Notes: a model not told the origin generated them from the letters alone. A DNA stretch of 64,000 bases from Streptomyces sp. GS7 (GCF_009834125.1 NZ_CP047146.1:4519501-4583500), one strand, 5' to 3'. Shown: positions 17,051 through 25,975, numbered from the stretch's first letter. A program made the numbers and translations.

Positions 17051-17245
17051 CTAGATAACGAGCGCGCCGAGCCAGCCTCGGCGCCGCTTGCGTACAGCGC
17101 ATGGCCGCGAGGACACGAACTGCGCGGTGGAGCCACGTTCGACAGCCAAGCGGTCGACGATGAGAGGTACGAGCAGGCCGGCCGCCGCACCCAGCAGAGC
17201 CACGGCGACCGTCAGCGTCAGGAAACTGGCCGTTCCCCTCGGGAG
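17051..17245 (-). pseudogene. Membrane transporter fragment (possibly MFS)
   Basis: The frame reads FLTLTVAVALLGAAAGLLVP then DRLAVERG and ends RRRGWLGALVI at a stop. One hydrophobic helix followed by a charged cytoplasmic tail is consistent with the end of an MFS-type transporter. It has no start and lies 80 bases from the IS481 element, so it is probably debris. A chance hydrophobic frame is possible. Confidence 0.35.
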
Positions 17246-17329
17246 CGGCGCTCAGACTTTCCCGGCATGGCAACTGCACCGAGGCTGCCCACCAGCCGCG
17301 GACGACCGTCACTGACGCAGCAGCGCTAG

Positions 17330-18398
17330 GTGTTCTGTCCGGGGAGGTTGTGGACGGTGAGGCAGGTCTCGGCTGAGGGATCTTGAACAGGTGAGGGCCT
17401 TCCGGGTTCGGTGTGGATTGCGACGTCTACACCGACCGAAAGGCCCTCGTGCCCCACCGTAATGCACCCCTGACCGAGACTGGACGGCTGCGTCTGGCCC
17501 GCTGCGTCGTCGACGAGGGCTGGACCCTGCGGCGGGCCGCCGAACGCTTCCAGGTCTCGCCCACCACCGCCCAACGCTGGGCCGACCGCTACCGGCTGCT
17601 GGGTGAGGCGGGGATGGCAGACCGTTCAAGCCGCCCGCACCACAGCCCGCGCCGCACCCCGACACGCACGGAACGGCGCATCATCAAGGTCCGCCTCCTG
17701 CGCCGGTGGGGCCCGGCCCGCATCGCCCACCTGCTGCGACTGGTCCCCTCGACCGTGCACCGCGTGCTGACCCGGTTCGGCCTGGCCCGCCTGACCCACC
17801 TGGACCGGGCCACAGGCCGGCCGATACGCCGCTACGAACGCGACCGCCCCGGCGAGTTGGTCCACGTGGACATCAAGAAGCTCGGCAACATCCCCGACGG
17901 CGGCGGCCACAGGACACTCGGCCGGCAAGCAGGCCGCAAGACCCGCTCGGGAGTCGGCTACAGCTACATCCACACCGCCGTCGACGACCACTCCCGCCTG
18001 GCCTACAGCGAGATCCACACCGACGAGAAAAAGGAGACCGCCACCGCCTTCTGGACCCGGGCCCAAACGTTCTTCACCACCTGCGGCATCACCGTCGAAC
18101 GCGTCCTGACCGACAACGGCGCCTGCTACAAGTCCCACACCTGGCGCGATGCCCTCACAGCAGCCGGGATCACCCACAAGCGAACCCGGCCCTACCGGCC
18201 ACAGACCAACGGCAAAGTCGAACGCTTCAACCGCACCCTGCTTGACGAATGGGCCTACGCGAAGCCCTACCGCTCAGAGACCGAACGCCGCGAAGCGTTC
18301 CCCCAATGGCTCCACACCTACAATCACCACCGCGGACACACCGCGCTCAAGGGCAAACCACCCGCCAGCCGCGTCCCCAACCTCACAGGGCAATACAC
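17330..18398. mobile_element. IS481-family insertion sequence, intact, with CTAG target duplication
   Basis: The left end GTGTTCTGTCCGGGGAGG and the right end, read on the other strand as GTGTATTGCCCTGTGAGG, are imperfect inverted repeats. CTAG occurs directly outside both ends (17326-17329 and 18399-18402), the expected duplicated target. Length is 1069 bases with a single transposase gene. It is the cleanest and probably youngest element in the window. Confidence 0.85.
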
Positions 18399-18402
18399 CT
18401 AG
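17449..18402 (+). CDS. IS481-family transposase
   Basis: About 317 residues. An N-terminal HTH (TLRRAAERFQVSPTTAQRWA) and a second HTH (GPARIAHLLRLVPSTVHRVL) precede the rve integrase core: Asp in VHVDIKKLGNI, Asp in VLTDNGACY and Glu in NGKVERFNRT. The GTG at 17449 (VPHRNAPLTETGRLRL) matches the MPHRNA-type start of relatives better than ATG 17413. The stop TAG is supplied by the duplicated CTAG target, so the gene uses host sequence to terminate. The frame is intact. Confidence 0.92.
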   Translation: MPHRNAPLTETGRLRLARCVVDEGWTLRRAAERFQVSPTTAQRWADRYRLLGEAGMADRSSRPHHSPRRTPTRTERRIIKVRLLRRWGPARIAHLLRLVPSTVHRVLTRFGLARLTHLDRATGRPIRRYERDRPGELVHVDIKKLGNIPDGGGHRTLGRQAGRKTRSGVGYSYIHTAVDDHSRLAYSEIHTDEKKETATAFWTRAQTFFTTCGITVERVLTDNGACYKSHTWRDALTAAGITHKRTRPYRPQTNGKVERFNRTLLDEWAYAKPYRSETERREAFPQWLHTYNHHRGHTALKGKPPASRVPNLTGQYT

Positions 18403-18544
18403 CGCAGCGGATAACCCCGGCCGTGGCTGGGCAGCACCGGCTCGTCGGGGCCCGGGAGGATAGACCAGGCGCACTCGGATCATGGGTACGGTGAGAGGGG
18501 GTTGAAGCGGTATACGCGGTTACAGCTCCGGATCGGAGGCGATC

Positions 18545-19105
18545 GTGGCAGCGCAGAGAGCGCCCGACTCCCGCCTGCGCGAGACCATCGACGCGATCGG
18601 CTGCACCTACGAGGCCCTGGCCAAGGACGTCCGGCGTATCGCCGCGGAGAACGGCGAGACCCTCCAGACCAACAAGTCAGCCGTCTCCCATTGGGTGAAC
18701 GGGGCCCGCCAGCCCACCGGCCGGAGCGGCCGGTACTTCGACGAGGCGCTCTCCCGCCGCGCAGGCCGCACCATCACCCAGACCGAAATCGGCCTACGGA
18801 CCTCCGAAACCGCAGCAACAGACGAGCCGGACCCCGTCCTCGCCGCCACCGACTTGGGGCGTGCCGACGTCGAGCGCCGCCGCTTCCTGGCGCTGGCGGC
18901 TCTCACCACCGCCGGTGTCGCCATGCCACTCGCCTACGAGGGGGCACGCCTGGCTCCACTGCTGCCACAGCACCCGCAGCGGGTGCATCCAGCCTGCGCG
19001 CGACCCTCACCAGGAGAGGGCGTTGAACAAGCGGCATCCATTGCTGCGGGCCCCGAGACACCTCGGTTGCAACCGCCACCCACCCCGCCGACGACGACTG
19101 CCTGA
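18545..19105 (+). pseudogene. Streptomyces HTH regulator, C-terminally truncated
   Basis: Residues 1-130 match the actinomycete family beginning with CTYEALAKDVRRIAAENGET, KSAVSHWVNGARQPTGRSGR (DNA-binding part) and DLGRADVERRRFLALAAL, followed by a hydrophobic AGVAMPLAYEGAR segment. Family members usually run past 350 residues with a TPR-like repeat region. Here the sequence after residue 137 becomes Pro/Arg-rich and stops at 186, so the C-terminal sensor part has been lost by deletion or frameshift. The start is GTG 18545. Confidence 0.65.
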
Positions 19106-19286
19106 CGCTTGCGCATCACTGACGGTCGCTCGCAGCGGGTAGCGCTTCGGCCGAATCACTGCGTAGGCTCACCGCGGTGCAGCGGCCACGCCTGGAGGCG
19201 GCTCGGTGTACCGCCACGCATGCCGGCCGCGGCCGCGGGTACGCCTTCCCGTACGGGGCGCCGTGGAAGCGCCTGAAGGGCGAAGG

Positions 19287-19670
19287 GTGTCGGAATTGAT
19301 TCGGAAGCTGCAGGCGGTCGCGCTGGACTGCGCCGATCCGGTACGGCTCGCGGAGTTCTACGCAGATCTGCTCGGCGGCCGGGTGGTCGCAGACCCGGAG
19401 GATCCCGACTGGGTCGAGGTGCACGGGTTCGAGGGGACGGCGTTGGCCTGCCAACGGGTGGAAGGCTACCAACCGCCCGAATGGCCCGGCCAGCAGCGCC
19501 CACAGCAGCTCCACCTGGACTTCGACGTGGACGACCTCGACAAGGAGGAGAAGCGGGCGCTCAGTCTCGGAGCGGCCGTGTTGGAGCGGACGGACCAGCT
19601 CCGCCCGGGGGCCAACTGGAGGGTCTACGCGGACCCGGCCGGCCACCCGTTCTGCCTCTGCTTCCACTGA
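19287..19670 (+). CDS. VOC-family (glyoxalase-like) protein
   Basis: 127 residues, one vicinal-oxygen-chelate module of the glyoxalase_6 type. Typical blocks are VALDCADPVRLAEFYADLLG, DWVEVHGFEGTALACQRVEG, the metal-side QLHLDFDVDDLD and the closing RVYADPAGHPFCLCFH. Many such proteins in Streptomyces are annotated as dioxygenase or resistance proteins without evidence. GTG 19287 has a GAAGGGCGAAGG ribosome site. No partner genes are adjacent; the next 430 bases are empty. Confidence 0.85.
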   Translation: MSELIRKLQAVALDCADPVRLAEFYADLLGGRVVADPEDPDWVEVHGFEGTALACQRVEGYQPPEWPGQQRPQQLHLDFDVDDLDKEEKRALSLGAAVLERTDQLRPGANWRVYADPAGHPFCLCFH

Positions 19671-20104
19671 GTCCACCGCAGCCACTGCGACGACGTCAGA
19701 ACCTGCCACCGAGCGAGGACTTCGACCTCGCATTCGATCAGTCAGGCGCAGCCCAACGACACAGCAACACTTCACGCAACCGAGATGAGGACTGCGCAGC
19801 GGTCGCTGACGGAGCCGAGGCCCGACAGCCGCGCGGCGGGCCGGACGCGGCAGCCAGGCAGCGGAGCGCGACGGCGCGCGGCGACACAGTGGGTGGTGGC
19901 CCACGTCTGCGCCTTGGCCGGCGGCAGGCCGGCCACAGCACCAGACGGCCTGCGCCCGAGGGGCCGACCGCAGGCGGGGCTGGCGGTTTCGCGCCTTGGC
20001 CCCGCTAAGCAGCGCGAAGCGCCCTCAACTGGCGTCCGACGATGAGCACAGCCGCCGCCCTTGTCGTGGCGAGCCAAGGACACTGCTCACTCCGTTACTG
20101 ACAG
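19671..20104. other. Interval without a recognisable gene
   Basis: No supported gene between the VOC gene and the IS3 end. Open frames here are Arg/Pro/Gly-rich in all readings and lack ribosome sites. The expected missing C-terminus of the neighbouring IS481 transposase is not found here, which implies loss of sequence when the IS3 element arrived or later. Confidence 0.5.
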
Positions 20105-20131
20105 TGAACCGCTCCGGGATCGGTGGAGGCT

Positions 20132-21060
20132 CTATACGTTGACTCCAGCCGCCGGTCGGGGCTGGTGTTGAGCGTAGTGGTTGGTCTCGTACTCATGGGG
20201 CGGGATGTCGCCGGTCGCGCTGTGGAGGCGCTGGTTGTTGAACCAGTCGACCCATTCCGCGGTGCCGAGCTCGACGTCGACGAGGCCGTGCCAGGGCCTG
20301 CGGGGTTTGATCAGCTCCGTTTTGTAGAGGCCGATCTGGGACTCCATGAGCGCGTTGTCCAGGGCGTCGCCGACGGTGCCGATCGAGGCGTCGATGCCGG
20401 CCTCGATCAGGTGCGCGGTGAACGCGAAAGACGTGTACTGCCCGCATCCGAATGATGAACCAGCCCTGGTCCAGCGGGAGTTCCGGCGCGATCCCGGCGC
20501 CACAGGGCCATGTCGAGGGCGTCGAGGACCAGCTTGGCCCGCTTGCTGGTCGCCGCGGACCGGCCGACGATCGCCCGGGAGAACACGTCCACGACGAATG
20601 CGACGTAGACGATCCCGGACCAGGTGGCGACGTAGGTGAAGTCCGCGACCCATCGCTCGTTCGGCCTGGAGGCGGTGAAGTCGCGTTGCAGCAGGTCAGC
20701 CGCCCGTTCATGCCCATCGTCGCGCAGGGTGGTTCGGATCTTCTTGCCACGACGGGCGCCTTCCAGGCCGAGCTCGCGCATCAGCCGGGCGACCGTGCAG
20801 CGGGCCGCGACCATGCCCTCGCGATGCAGCTGCCGCCAGACCTTCCGGACTCCGTAGCGCCGTAGTTGTCGGCATGCACCCGACTGATGTGCGCCTTTAG
20901 CTCCGTATCGCGCGGGCGCTGGGAGCGCGGTTCTTGGCGGCGTAGTAGGTGCTCGTTGCGATCTTCAGTCCGTGGCCGCAGAGCACACGGCAGATCGGCT
21001 CGACCCCGAACACCTTCTTGAACTCGTCGATGAACGCTACGAGCGCTTTGACGGCCGGTC
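20132..21060 (-). pseudogene. IS3-family OrfB transposase, multiply frameshifted
   Basis: Blocks of a normal OrfB are spread over three frames: ALVAFIDEFKKVFGVEPICR and STYYAAKNRAPSAR; then ELKAHISRVHADNYG; then YGVRKVWRQLHREGMVAARC, RWVADFTYVATWSGIVYVAF and DVFSRAIVGR (first Asp region); then, after a 4-base loss near 20440, YTSFAFTAHLIEAGIDASIG, DALDNALMESQIGLYKTELI (catalytic Glu region) and WVDWFNNQRLH. At least three frameshifts are needed, so it cannot produce an active enzyme. Confidence 0.85.
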
Positions 21061-21363
21061 GAGCTCGGCCGCGAAGAAAGCCGACGCCGCCTTCAAGATC
21101 TCGTTCGCCCGCCGCAGTTCGGCGTTCTCCGCCCGCAGACGCTTGATCTCCGCGGCCTCCTCGGACGTGGTGCCGGGCCGCCGGCCCGCGTCCACCTCGG
21201 CCTTGCGGACCCAGGTCCGCACCGTCTCGGCCGCACCGATGCCCAGCTTCGCCGCGACCGCCTTCATCGCGGCCCACTCGGTCGGGTAGTTCGGACGGAT
21301 CTCCGCGACCATGCGCACCGCACGCTCGCGAAGCTCGGCAGGGTAAGGGGACGGACGTGCCAT
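21037..21363 (-). CDS. IS3-family OrfA
   Basis: 108 residues: MARPSPYPAELRERAVRMVA, an HTH region with AAMKAVAAKLGIGAAETVRT, and a leucine-zipper-like helix AEIKRLRAENAELRRANEIL leading to AFFAAELDRPSKRS. This is the standard DNA-binding OrfA of the IS3 family, normally joined to OrfB by -1 frameshifting near the end. It is intact, but its OrfB partner is broken, so the element needs help from another copy to move. Confidence 0.85.
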   Translation of the reverse strand: MARPSPYPAELRERAVRMVAEIRPNYPTEWAAMKAVAAKLGIGAAETVRTWVRKAEVDAGRRPGTTSEEAAEIKRLRAENAELRRANEILKAASAFFAAELDRPSKRS

Positions 21364-21413
21364 GACTCGATCCTCTCAGGGAATCGAGCCTCCATCAGAC
21401 CCGGAGCGGTTCA

Positions 21414-22299
21414 GCCTCGGCGCGCTGCTGCTCTGAGAGCCAAGGGCGGGCATGGAGGAACTTCTCGGCGAGGATCCGGTTGTACCGCTCCGCCTTGCCG
21501 TTGTGGCGTGGGGTGTAGGGCGCGGTTCGTTGGTGCCGGGATCCGAGTAGTGCGCGGGCGAAGGCGTCGGCTCGGTAGCAGGCGCCGTTGTCGGTGACGA
21601 TGCGTTCGATTCGGGTGATGCCGTGGGTGGCGTACCACGCGTGGGCTCTGTGGAGGAATCCGACGGCGGTCGCGGCCTTTTCGTTTGGCAGGGCTTCGGT
21701 GTAGGCGAGGCGGCTGTATCCGTCGACTGCGGAGTGCAGATAGACGTAGCCGCCGCGTTCGGCCTTCTTCTTGCGCCGATCCACGGCTTTGGCTTGTCCG
21801 CTGCCTCGCCCGTGAGCGCGCCAGCCGCGGCCGTCGGGCATGCGGCCGACTTTCTTGACGTCGATGTGGACCATGTGCCCGGGGCGGCGAGCGGTGATCT
21901 TCCGTGGTTGGCGGTCGGTCTCGCCGTTGGGGTCGATGAACCGGCGCCGGTTCAGGCCCAGGCTCACGAGGTGGCGGGACACGGTGCGGCGACTGATGGT
22001 GATGCCGTCGTTGTTGAGTTCGAACGTGATCCTCGCGGCTGACCACTTGTGGGTGCGGCGCAAGTCCTCAATGCGGGCCACGACGTCGGCATCAGTTGTC
22101 GTGGGTTGCCGGTGTGGCGCTGAAGAGCGGTCCAGGAGGCCGAGGTCGCCATGGCGGCGGAAGCGGTTGCCCCACTTCGACGCGCACGCGCGAGAGAGAT
22201 TCCCATCTCTGCGGCGACGTGGGCGATCGGGCGGTTCCGGCAGCGGTCGATCAGACGGCGCCGCCCTTCAGGAGACAGCGGGGCATTGCGATGCGACAT
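21414..22299 (-). pseudogene. IS481-family transposase, frameshifted and 3'-truncated
   Basis: The gene starts MSHRNAPLSPEGRRRLIDRC with HTH VAAEMGISLARA. An extra TC pair in a TCTCTC tract near 22195 shifts frame; SRACASKWGNRFRRHGDLGL resumes the protein. The core has HMVHIDVKKVGRMPDG (Asp), IVTDNGACYRA (Asp) and NGKAERYNRILAE (Glu). It ends LSEQQRAEA exactly where the IS3 end begins, losing the last 30-40 residues. A different IS481 member from the intact element at 17330. Confidence 0.85.
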
Positions 22300-22367
22300 G
22301 CATGGGCTTTCTGAGCAGGGTAGGGGCCGGCGTCGACGCGGAGGGCATCCGTGTCGAATCAGTCATC

Positions 22368-22913
22368 TCAGCAGTCGACGAGCCTGCGAAGGAGTTCCAG
22401 GCCCGTCTGCCAGTCACCGAGGTCGCTGTCGGAATTGATGTGGCCGCGGCTTCGGATGAGATGGCCTTGCGCCTGCCACTCGTGCGCGAAGGAGGCGGAC
22501 GTCGTCGGGTCGCAGTAGGGGTCGTCGTCGCTGGCCACCATCAGGCTCGGGCACGGCAAAGGGCGAGCGGACAGGCTCAGGAACGTCGATGCGGCCTCAC
22601 GTGGGAACGCCGGTCCCTGGGGATTGGGAGGCGCGACCAGGAACGCCGCCGCCGTGTCGGGTCGCGCCTGCTCCAGCCAGTGCGCGGCTGCCCAGCAGCC
22701 AAGGCTGTGAGCCACCAACGCCACCCGGTTGTCACGCCGGGAAGCGACCTCGTAGGCAGCCTGGATTGCGGCAGCCCAGTCCGGCAGGTCCGGTCTGCTC
22801 CACGAGGCCGGTGCGATCCGGACCGCTGAGGGCCCCCATCGCTTCTCCCACAAGCTCTGCCAGTGCCGCTCGTCCGAACCGTCGATCCCAGGGATGATGA
22901 CGTACGCGACCAT
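22368..22913 (-). CDS. RBBP9/YdeN-type serine hydrolase
   Basis: 181 residues, the family's normal length. MVAYVIIPGIDGSDERHWQS is the first strand and oxyanion loop; AHSLGCWAA is the nucleophile elbow; the Asp lies in SDDDPYCD and the His in RGHINSDSDLGDW. These small cytoplasmic hydrolases act on unknown esters or amides. It diverges from an Lrp-type regulator about 120 bases away, suggesting control by that protein. Confidence 0.87.
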   Translation of the reverse strand: MVAYVIIPGIDGSDERHWQSLWEKRWGPSAVRIAPASWSRPDLPDWAAAIQAAYEVASRRDNRVALVAHSLGCWAAAHWLEQARPDTAAAFLVAPPNPQGPAFPREAASTFLSLSARPLPCPSLMVASDDDPYCDPTTSASFAHEWQAQGHLIRSRGHINSDSDLGDWQTGLELLRRLVDC

Positions 22914-23033
22914 CGCCTACCCTTCCAATCGTGGCCCCCACGCATCGCCGGGGCATCCTGGGGCGATTCTCGATGGATCAGCGGCAACGATCGGGCTCAG
23001 CAAGTGATCTCAAAGAAAGTGGGGGTGACAACG

Positions 23034-23489
23034 ATGGAATCACTCGACGAGATCGACCGTGCCATCTTGGAACTGCTCCAAACCGACGGGCGGCTCACCG
23101 GAGCCGAGGTCGGACGCCGAATCGGGCTGTCCCAGCCGGCAGCCAGCGCCCGCATCCAACGCCTGGAGAAGAACGGGATCATCACCAGCTACCGTGCCGT
23201 CGTCGCCCCAGCCGCAGTCGGATTGAACATCCACGCCATCGTCCGGCTACGCACCACCCACGCGCAGCTGTCCCAAGCACTCACCCTTGCCGCCCACACT
23301 CCCGAGGTCGTCTCGACCCTCCGCGTGACTGGCGAGGACTGCCTGCTGCTCGACGTGCACTGTTCTCACGCCGAACGCCTTGAACAGGTCGTGGACTCCC
23401 TCGCCCGCTACGGACCGGTCACCACCTCACTCGTCCTACGCAGCTACCCGCCCAAGTCGTTGCCAACGGCACCGTCAACAACGTCCTGA
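23034..23489 (+). CDS. Lrp/AsnC-family regulator
   Basis: 151 residues. The N-terminal HTH covers residues 4-52 (DEIDRAILELLQTDGRLTGA, VGRRIGLSQPAASARIQRLE, NGIITSYRAVV), and a RAM effector domain follows (AIVRLRTTHAQLSQALTLAA, VSTLRVTGEDCLLLDVHCSH, VVDSLARYGPVTTSLVLRSY). These proteins assemble as octamers and sense amino acids. ATG 23034 was chosen; a GTG nine bases upstream is equally close to GGGGG. It is divergent from the RBBP9-type hydrolase and is followed 15 bases later by an IS element. Confidence 0.9.
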   Translation: MESLDEIDRAILELLQTDGRLTGAEVGRRIGLSQPAASARIQRLEKNGIITSYRAVVAPAAVGLNIHAIVRLRTTHAQLSQALTLAAHTPEVVSTLRVTGEDCLLLDVHCSHAERLEQVVDSLARYGPVTTSLVLRSYPPKSLPTAPSTTS

Positions 23490-23981
23490 TCCACAACACC
23501 CAACTGATCATTTCAGATGAGGTCCGGGGTCTCCTCAAGCAGATGACGCTGCAGGTGAGTTGGAGCAGGCGGAGGTGGAGGTCGGTGCGTATCTCGTAGC
23601 GGATCCGTAGGCGTTTGAACTGGTGGAGCCGGGCGAAGGTGCGCTCGACGACGCAGCGGGTCTTGCCCGGGCCGGAGCCGTGGGGTGTGCCTTTGCGGGC
23701 GATCTTCGGTGTGATGCCGCGGGCCCGGAGCAGGCGGCGGTACTTGTCGTAGTCGTAACCACGGTCGGCGAACGGCCGGCCTGGCCGGTGACGCGGACGA
23801 CCCCGGACTCCGCGAATGCGAGGTATCGCGTCCAGCAGTGGCATCAGCCGGGTGACGTCGTGACCGTTTCCGCCGGTCAGCGAGATCGCCGGCGGCATTC
23901 CGTGCCGGTCGGTGATCAGATGGTGCTTGCTGCCCGGACGCGCGCGGTCGACTGGCGAAAGTCCGGTGCGAGCCCCCCTTT
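23419..23981 (-). CDS. IS427-type transposase, second frame (by -1 frameshift)
   Basis: From the slippery run the frame reads RGARTGLSPVDRARPGSKHH, LTGGNGHDVTRLMPLLDAIP, RPGRPFADRGYDYDKYRRLL (second Asp) and TRCVVERTFARLHQFKRLRI (catalytic Glu). It has no stop inside the element and runs through the left inverted repeat, ending at 23419, antisense to the Lrp gene's end. About 20-30 foreign residues are therefore added. Activity remains possible. Confidence 0.75.
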
Positions 23982-24389
23982 GAGAGCCCTGACGTGCGAG
24001 CCGTCCACTGCCGCGTCCTCCATGTCCAGCAGACCGGCGGCCCGCAACTCCGACAGAAGGACCTCGTGCAGACGAGGCCAGACACCAGCCTTGGCCCAGT
24101 CCCGAAGCCGCCGCCAAGCAGTCACCCCGCTGCAACCGACCCTCTCCGCAGGCACATCCACCCAGCTCACGCCCTTGCACAGCACGTACACGACGCCTCG
24201 CAGGGCAGCACGGTCATCCGCCGGCAACCGGCCCGGATACCGCCGGCGCCGCGGAGGCCGAGGAGGAAGCAACGGCACGACACGTCCCCACAGGTCATCA
24301 GGCACAAGATCGACCGACACCCGCAGAACACTGCCGTCTCTCACCCCAACTGCCAAGCCCCCAACACAAACTCATTCTGAAATGATCAG
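23505..24389. mobile_element. IS5-family (IS427-like) insertion sequence
   Basis: The left end CTGATCATTTCAGA at 23505 recurs inverted at 24376-24389. It contains the palindrome TGATCA, so the exact boundary cannot be fixed. It encodes two overlapping frames on the minus strand joined by a slippery run. The right end forms the stop codon of the neighbouring histidine kinase. Confidence 0.75.
23916..24356 (-). CDS. IS427-type transposase, first frame
   Basis: 146 residues. VSVDLVPDDLWGRVVPLLPP is the DUF4096 start, followed by YVLCKGVSWVDVPAE, TAWRRLRDWAKAGVWPRLHE and the first catalytic Asp in AAVDGSHVRALKGG. Immediately after, the mRNA reads A AAG GGG GG (minus strand, 23973-23981) and the frame drifts to APDFRQSTARVRA and stops. 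A -1 shift at this run gives the second frame, as in known IS427-group elements. Confidence 0.85.
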   Translation of the reverse strand: MAVGVRDGSVLRVSVDLVPDDLWGRVVPLLPPRPPRRRRYPGRLPADDRAALRGVVYVLCKGVSWVDVPAERVGCSGVTAWRRLRDWAKAGVWPRLHEVLLSELRAAGLLDMEDAAVDGSHVRALKGGLAPDFRQSTARVRAASTI

Positions 24390-25975
24390 TAAAGCAATTG
24401 GTTGGAGTTCGAGGGGTTGGCTTTTGGCCATCGCAGGATGAAGTGGGCTCCGGTGGCGCTTGTGGCGGCCTGCAGGACGGCGTGGTGGCGCTCGGCGAGT
24501 TCTCGTGCAATCGCGAGTCCGAGGCCAGCGCCTCCGGAGTCGCGGTCGCGGGCGTCATCGAGGCGGGTGAAGCGTTCGAAGATGCGTTCACGCTGGTGCG
24601 CGGGGATGCCTGGGCCGTCGTCGCGGACTTCCACGACGACCGCACCGGCCGAACCGGATCCCTCGGCCGCCGGTTCGGTGTGAATGGTGAGGTCAACGCG
24701 GTGGTGCGCGTAGCGGGTGGCGTTGTCGAGCAGGTTGCGCAGGATGCGTTCGAGTGCGCCGGGGGCGGCGAGGACCGCGGCCGGGCCCTTTGTGGTGCAG
24801 TGCACCTGTGGGTGGCCGCGGGTCTGGGCGGCGTAGTCGTTCGCGAGGGAGCTGACGAGGTCTGCGAGGTCGATGTCGGTGGGCGCAGAGGGGCTTGTGG
24901 CGTCCAGCCGGGCCAGGAGCAGGAGGTCGTTGGCGAGTGTCTGTAGGCGGCGGGCTTGGCTGGCGGCGCGGGTGCCGACGGTGGGCCACTCTGTCTTGTC
25001 TGGGTAGGCGAGGGCGATCTCGAGTCCGGCTAGGAGGGTGGTGAGCGGGCTTCGGAGTTCGTGTGCGGCGTCGGCGACGAAGCGCCGCTGGGCGGTGGCG
25101 GCGGCATCCAGGCGTTCGAGGGTGGCGTTGATGGTGGTGGCGAGCGCGGAGATCTCGTCGGCGGTATCAGGGATGTCGACGCGTTCGCGGGGGTTGGTGG
25201 CGGTGACTGCCGCGGTCCGGGCGCGGATGGCCTCCACCGGGCGCAGCGCGCGTGCGGTGGCCAGGTACGCGACGGCGGCGACCAGGAGGACGCCGAGGGG
25301 CACGGCGGGCAGGAGGATGCGGTCGATGGCGTCGGTGGCGGCTTGCGCCTCGAAGGGCGTGACGAGCACGTAGATGGCGACGTTTTCACCGTCGCCCAGC
25401 TTCCTGAGCAGCTTGACACCCTGACGGGGGTGCACGTCCTTGGCCGCCATGCCGATCGCGACGACGGGGAACGTGCGTCCGGCGAGCGGGTTGCCGCGAC
25501 TACCGGCGGGGGTGCCCAGGTGCGCCCCGTCTTGCGGGGTGATCTGGATGTCGTCGGGTGGGAGGGGACCGTTCCGCCCCGGCAGGTTGAACTGGATGCC
25601 GCCGCGGTCTGGTGCGGGCAGAGTGGGGCCGCCGTGATCGAAGGGCTGCAGTTCGGGGCTGGAGGCGACGTAGGTGTCTTTTCCCGCGACGATCTCGTAG
25701 GGCAGGTTCTCTGAGTAGGGCAGGGCCATCCACTCCTTGACGCCCCAAGGGGTGGAACCGCCGCTCAGGATGGACTCCAGGTGGGCCGCCTCGACGGCAG
25801 CCCGCTCCCGCGTGGCGGCCATCGCCTGGTCGAAGACCGTGTGGTGCACCCACGCGGCGCCCCCTCCCAGCAGGACGGCACTGGCGGCCGCAGCCGCCAA
25901 TGAGGTGCGCACTCGGACCGAGCGCAGCTTGCGACGTAGCCAGGCGACCCCATGTGCAAGCCGGCGGTCACTCAT
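24386..25975 (-). CDS. Sensor histidine kinase, tail altered by IS insertion
   Basis: 529 residues. TM helices at about 24-44 and 218-238 flank a 170-residue extracytoplasmic domain. HAMP and the H box follow, VADAAHELRSPLTTLL with His305, then N box NLLDNATRYAHHRV, DDGPGI and GGAGLGLAIARELAERH. It phosphorylates the response regulator upstream, whose stop it overlaps (ATGAGTGA). The last codons end in the IS427-like element, whose terminal repeat supplies the TGA stop. The catalytic core is complete, so function is probably preserved. The signal is unknown. Confidence 0.9.
   Translation of the reverse strand: MSDRRLAHGVAWLRRKLRSVRVRTSLAAAAASAVLLGGGAAWVHHTVFDQAMAATRERAAVEAAHLESILSGGSTPWGVKEWMALPYSENLPYEIVAGKDTYVASSPELQPFDHGGPTLPAPDRGGIQFNLPGRNGPLPPDDIQITPQDGAHLGTPAGSRGNPLAGRTFPVVAIGMAAKDVHPRQGVKLLRKLGDGENVAIYVLVTPFEAQAATDAIDRILLPAVPLGVLLVAAVAYLATARALRPVEAIRARTAAVTATNPRERVDIPDTADEISALATTINATLERLDAAATAQRRFVADAAHELRSPLTTLLAGLEIALAYPDKTEWPTVGTRAASQARRLQTLANDLLLLARLDATSPSAPTDIDLADLVSSLANDYAAQTRGHPQVHCTTKGPAAVLAAPGALERILRNLLDNATRYAHHRVDLTIHTEPAAEGSGSAGAVVVEVRDDGPGIPAHQRERIFERFTRLDDARDRDSGGAGLGLAIARELAERHHAVLQAATSATGAHFILRWPKANPSNSNQLLY

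Larger units (their letters stand above)
20105..21413. mobile_element. IS3-family insertion sequence, decayed, inserted in an IS481 copy
   Basis: The ends TGAACCGCTCCGGGATCGG (20105 onward) and, on the other strand, TGAACCGCTCCGGGTCTGA (21413 leftward) are inverted repeats identical over the first 14 bases. Inside are orfA and a broken orfB on the minus strand. There is no matching 3-4 base duplication at the two flanks, and only the right flank is IS481 sequence, so a deletion followed insertion on the left. Confidence 0.8.

Noticed and set aside
19671..20104. Continuation of the IS481 transposase left of the IS3 element
   Set aside because: None of the frames shows the expected C-terminal HYNYHRPH-type block.
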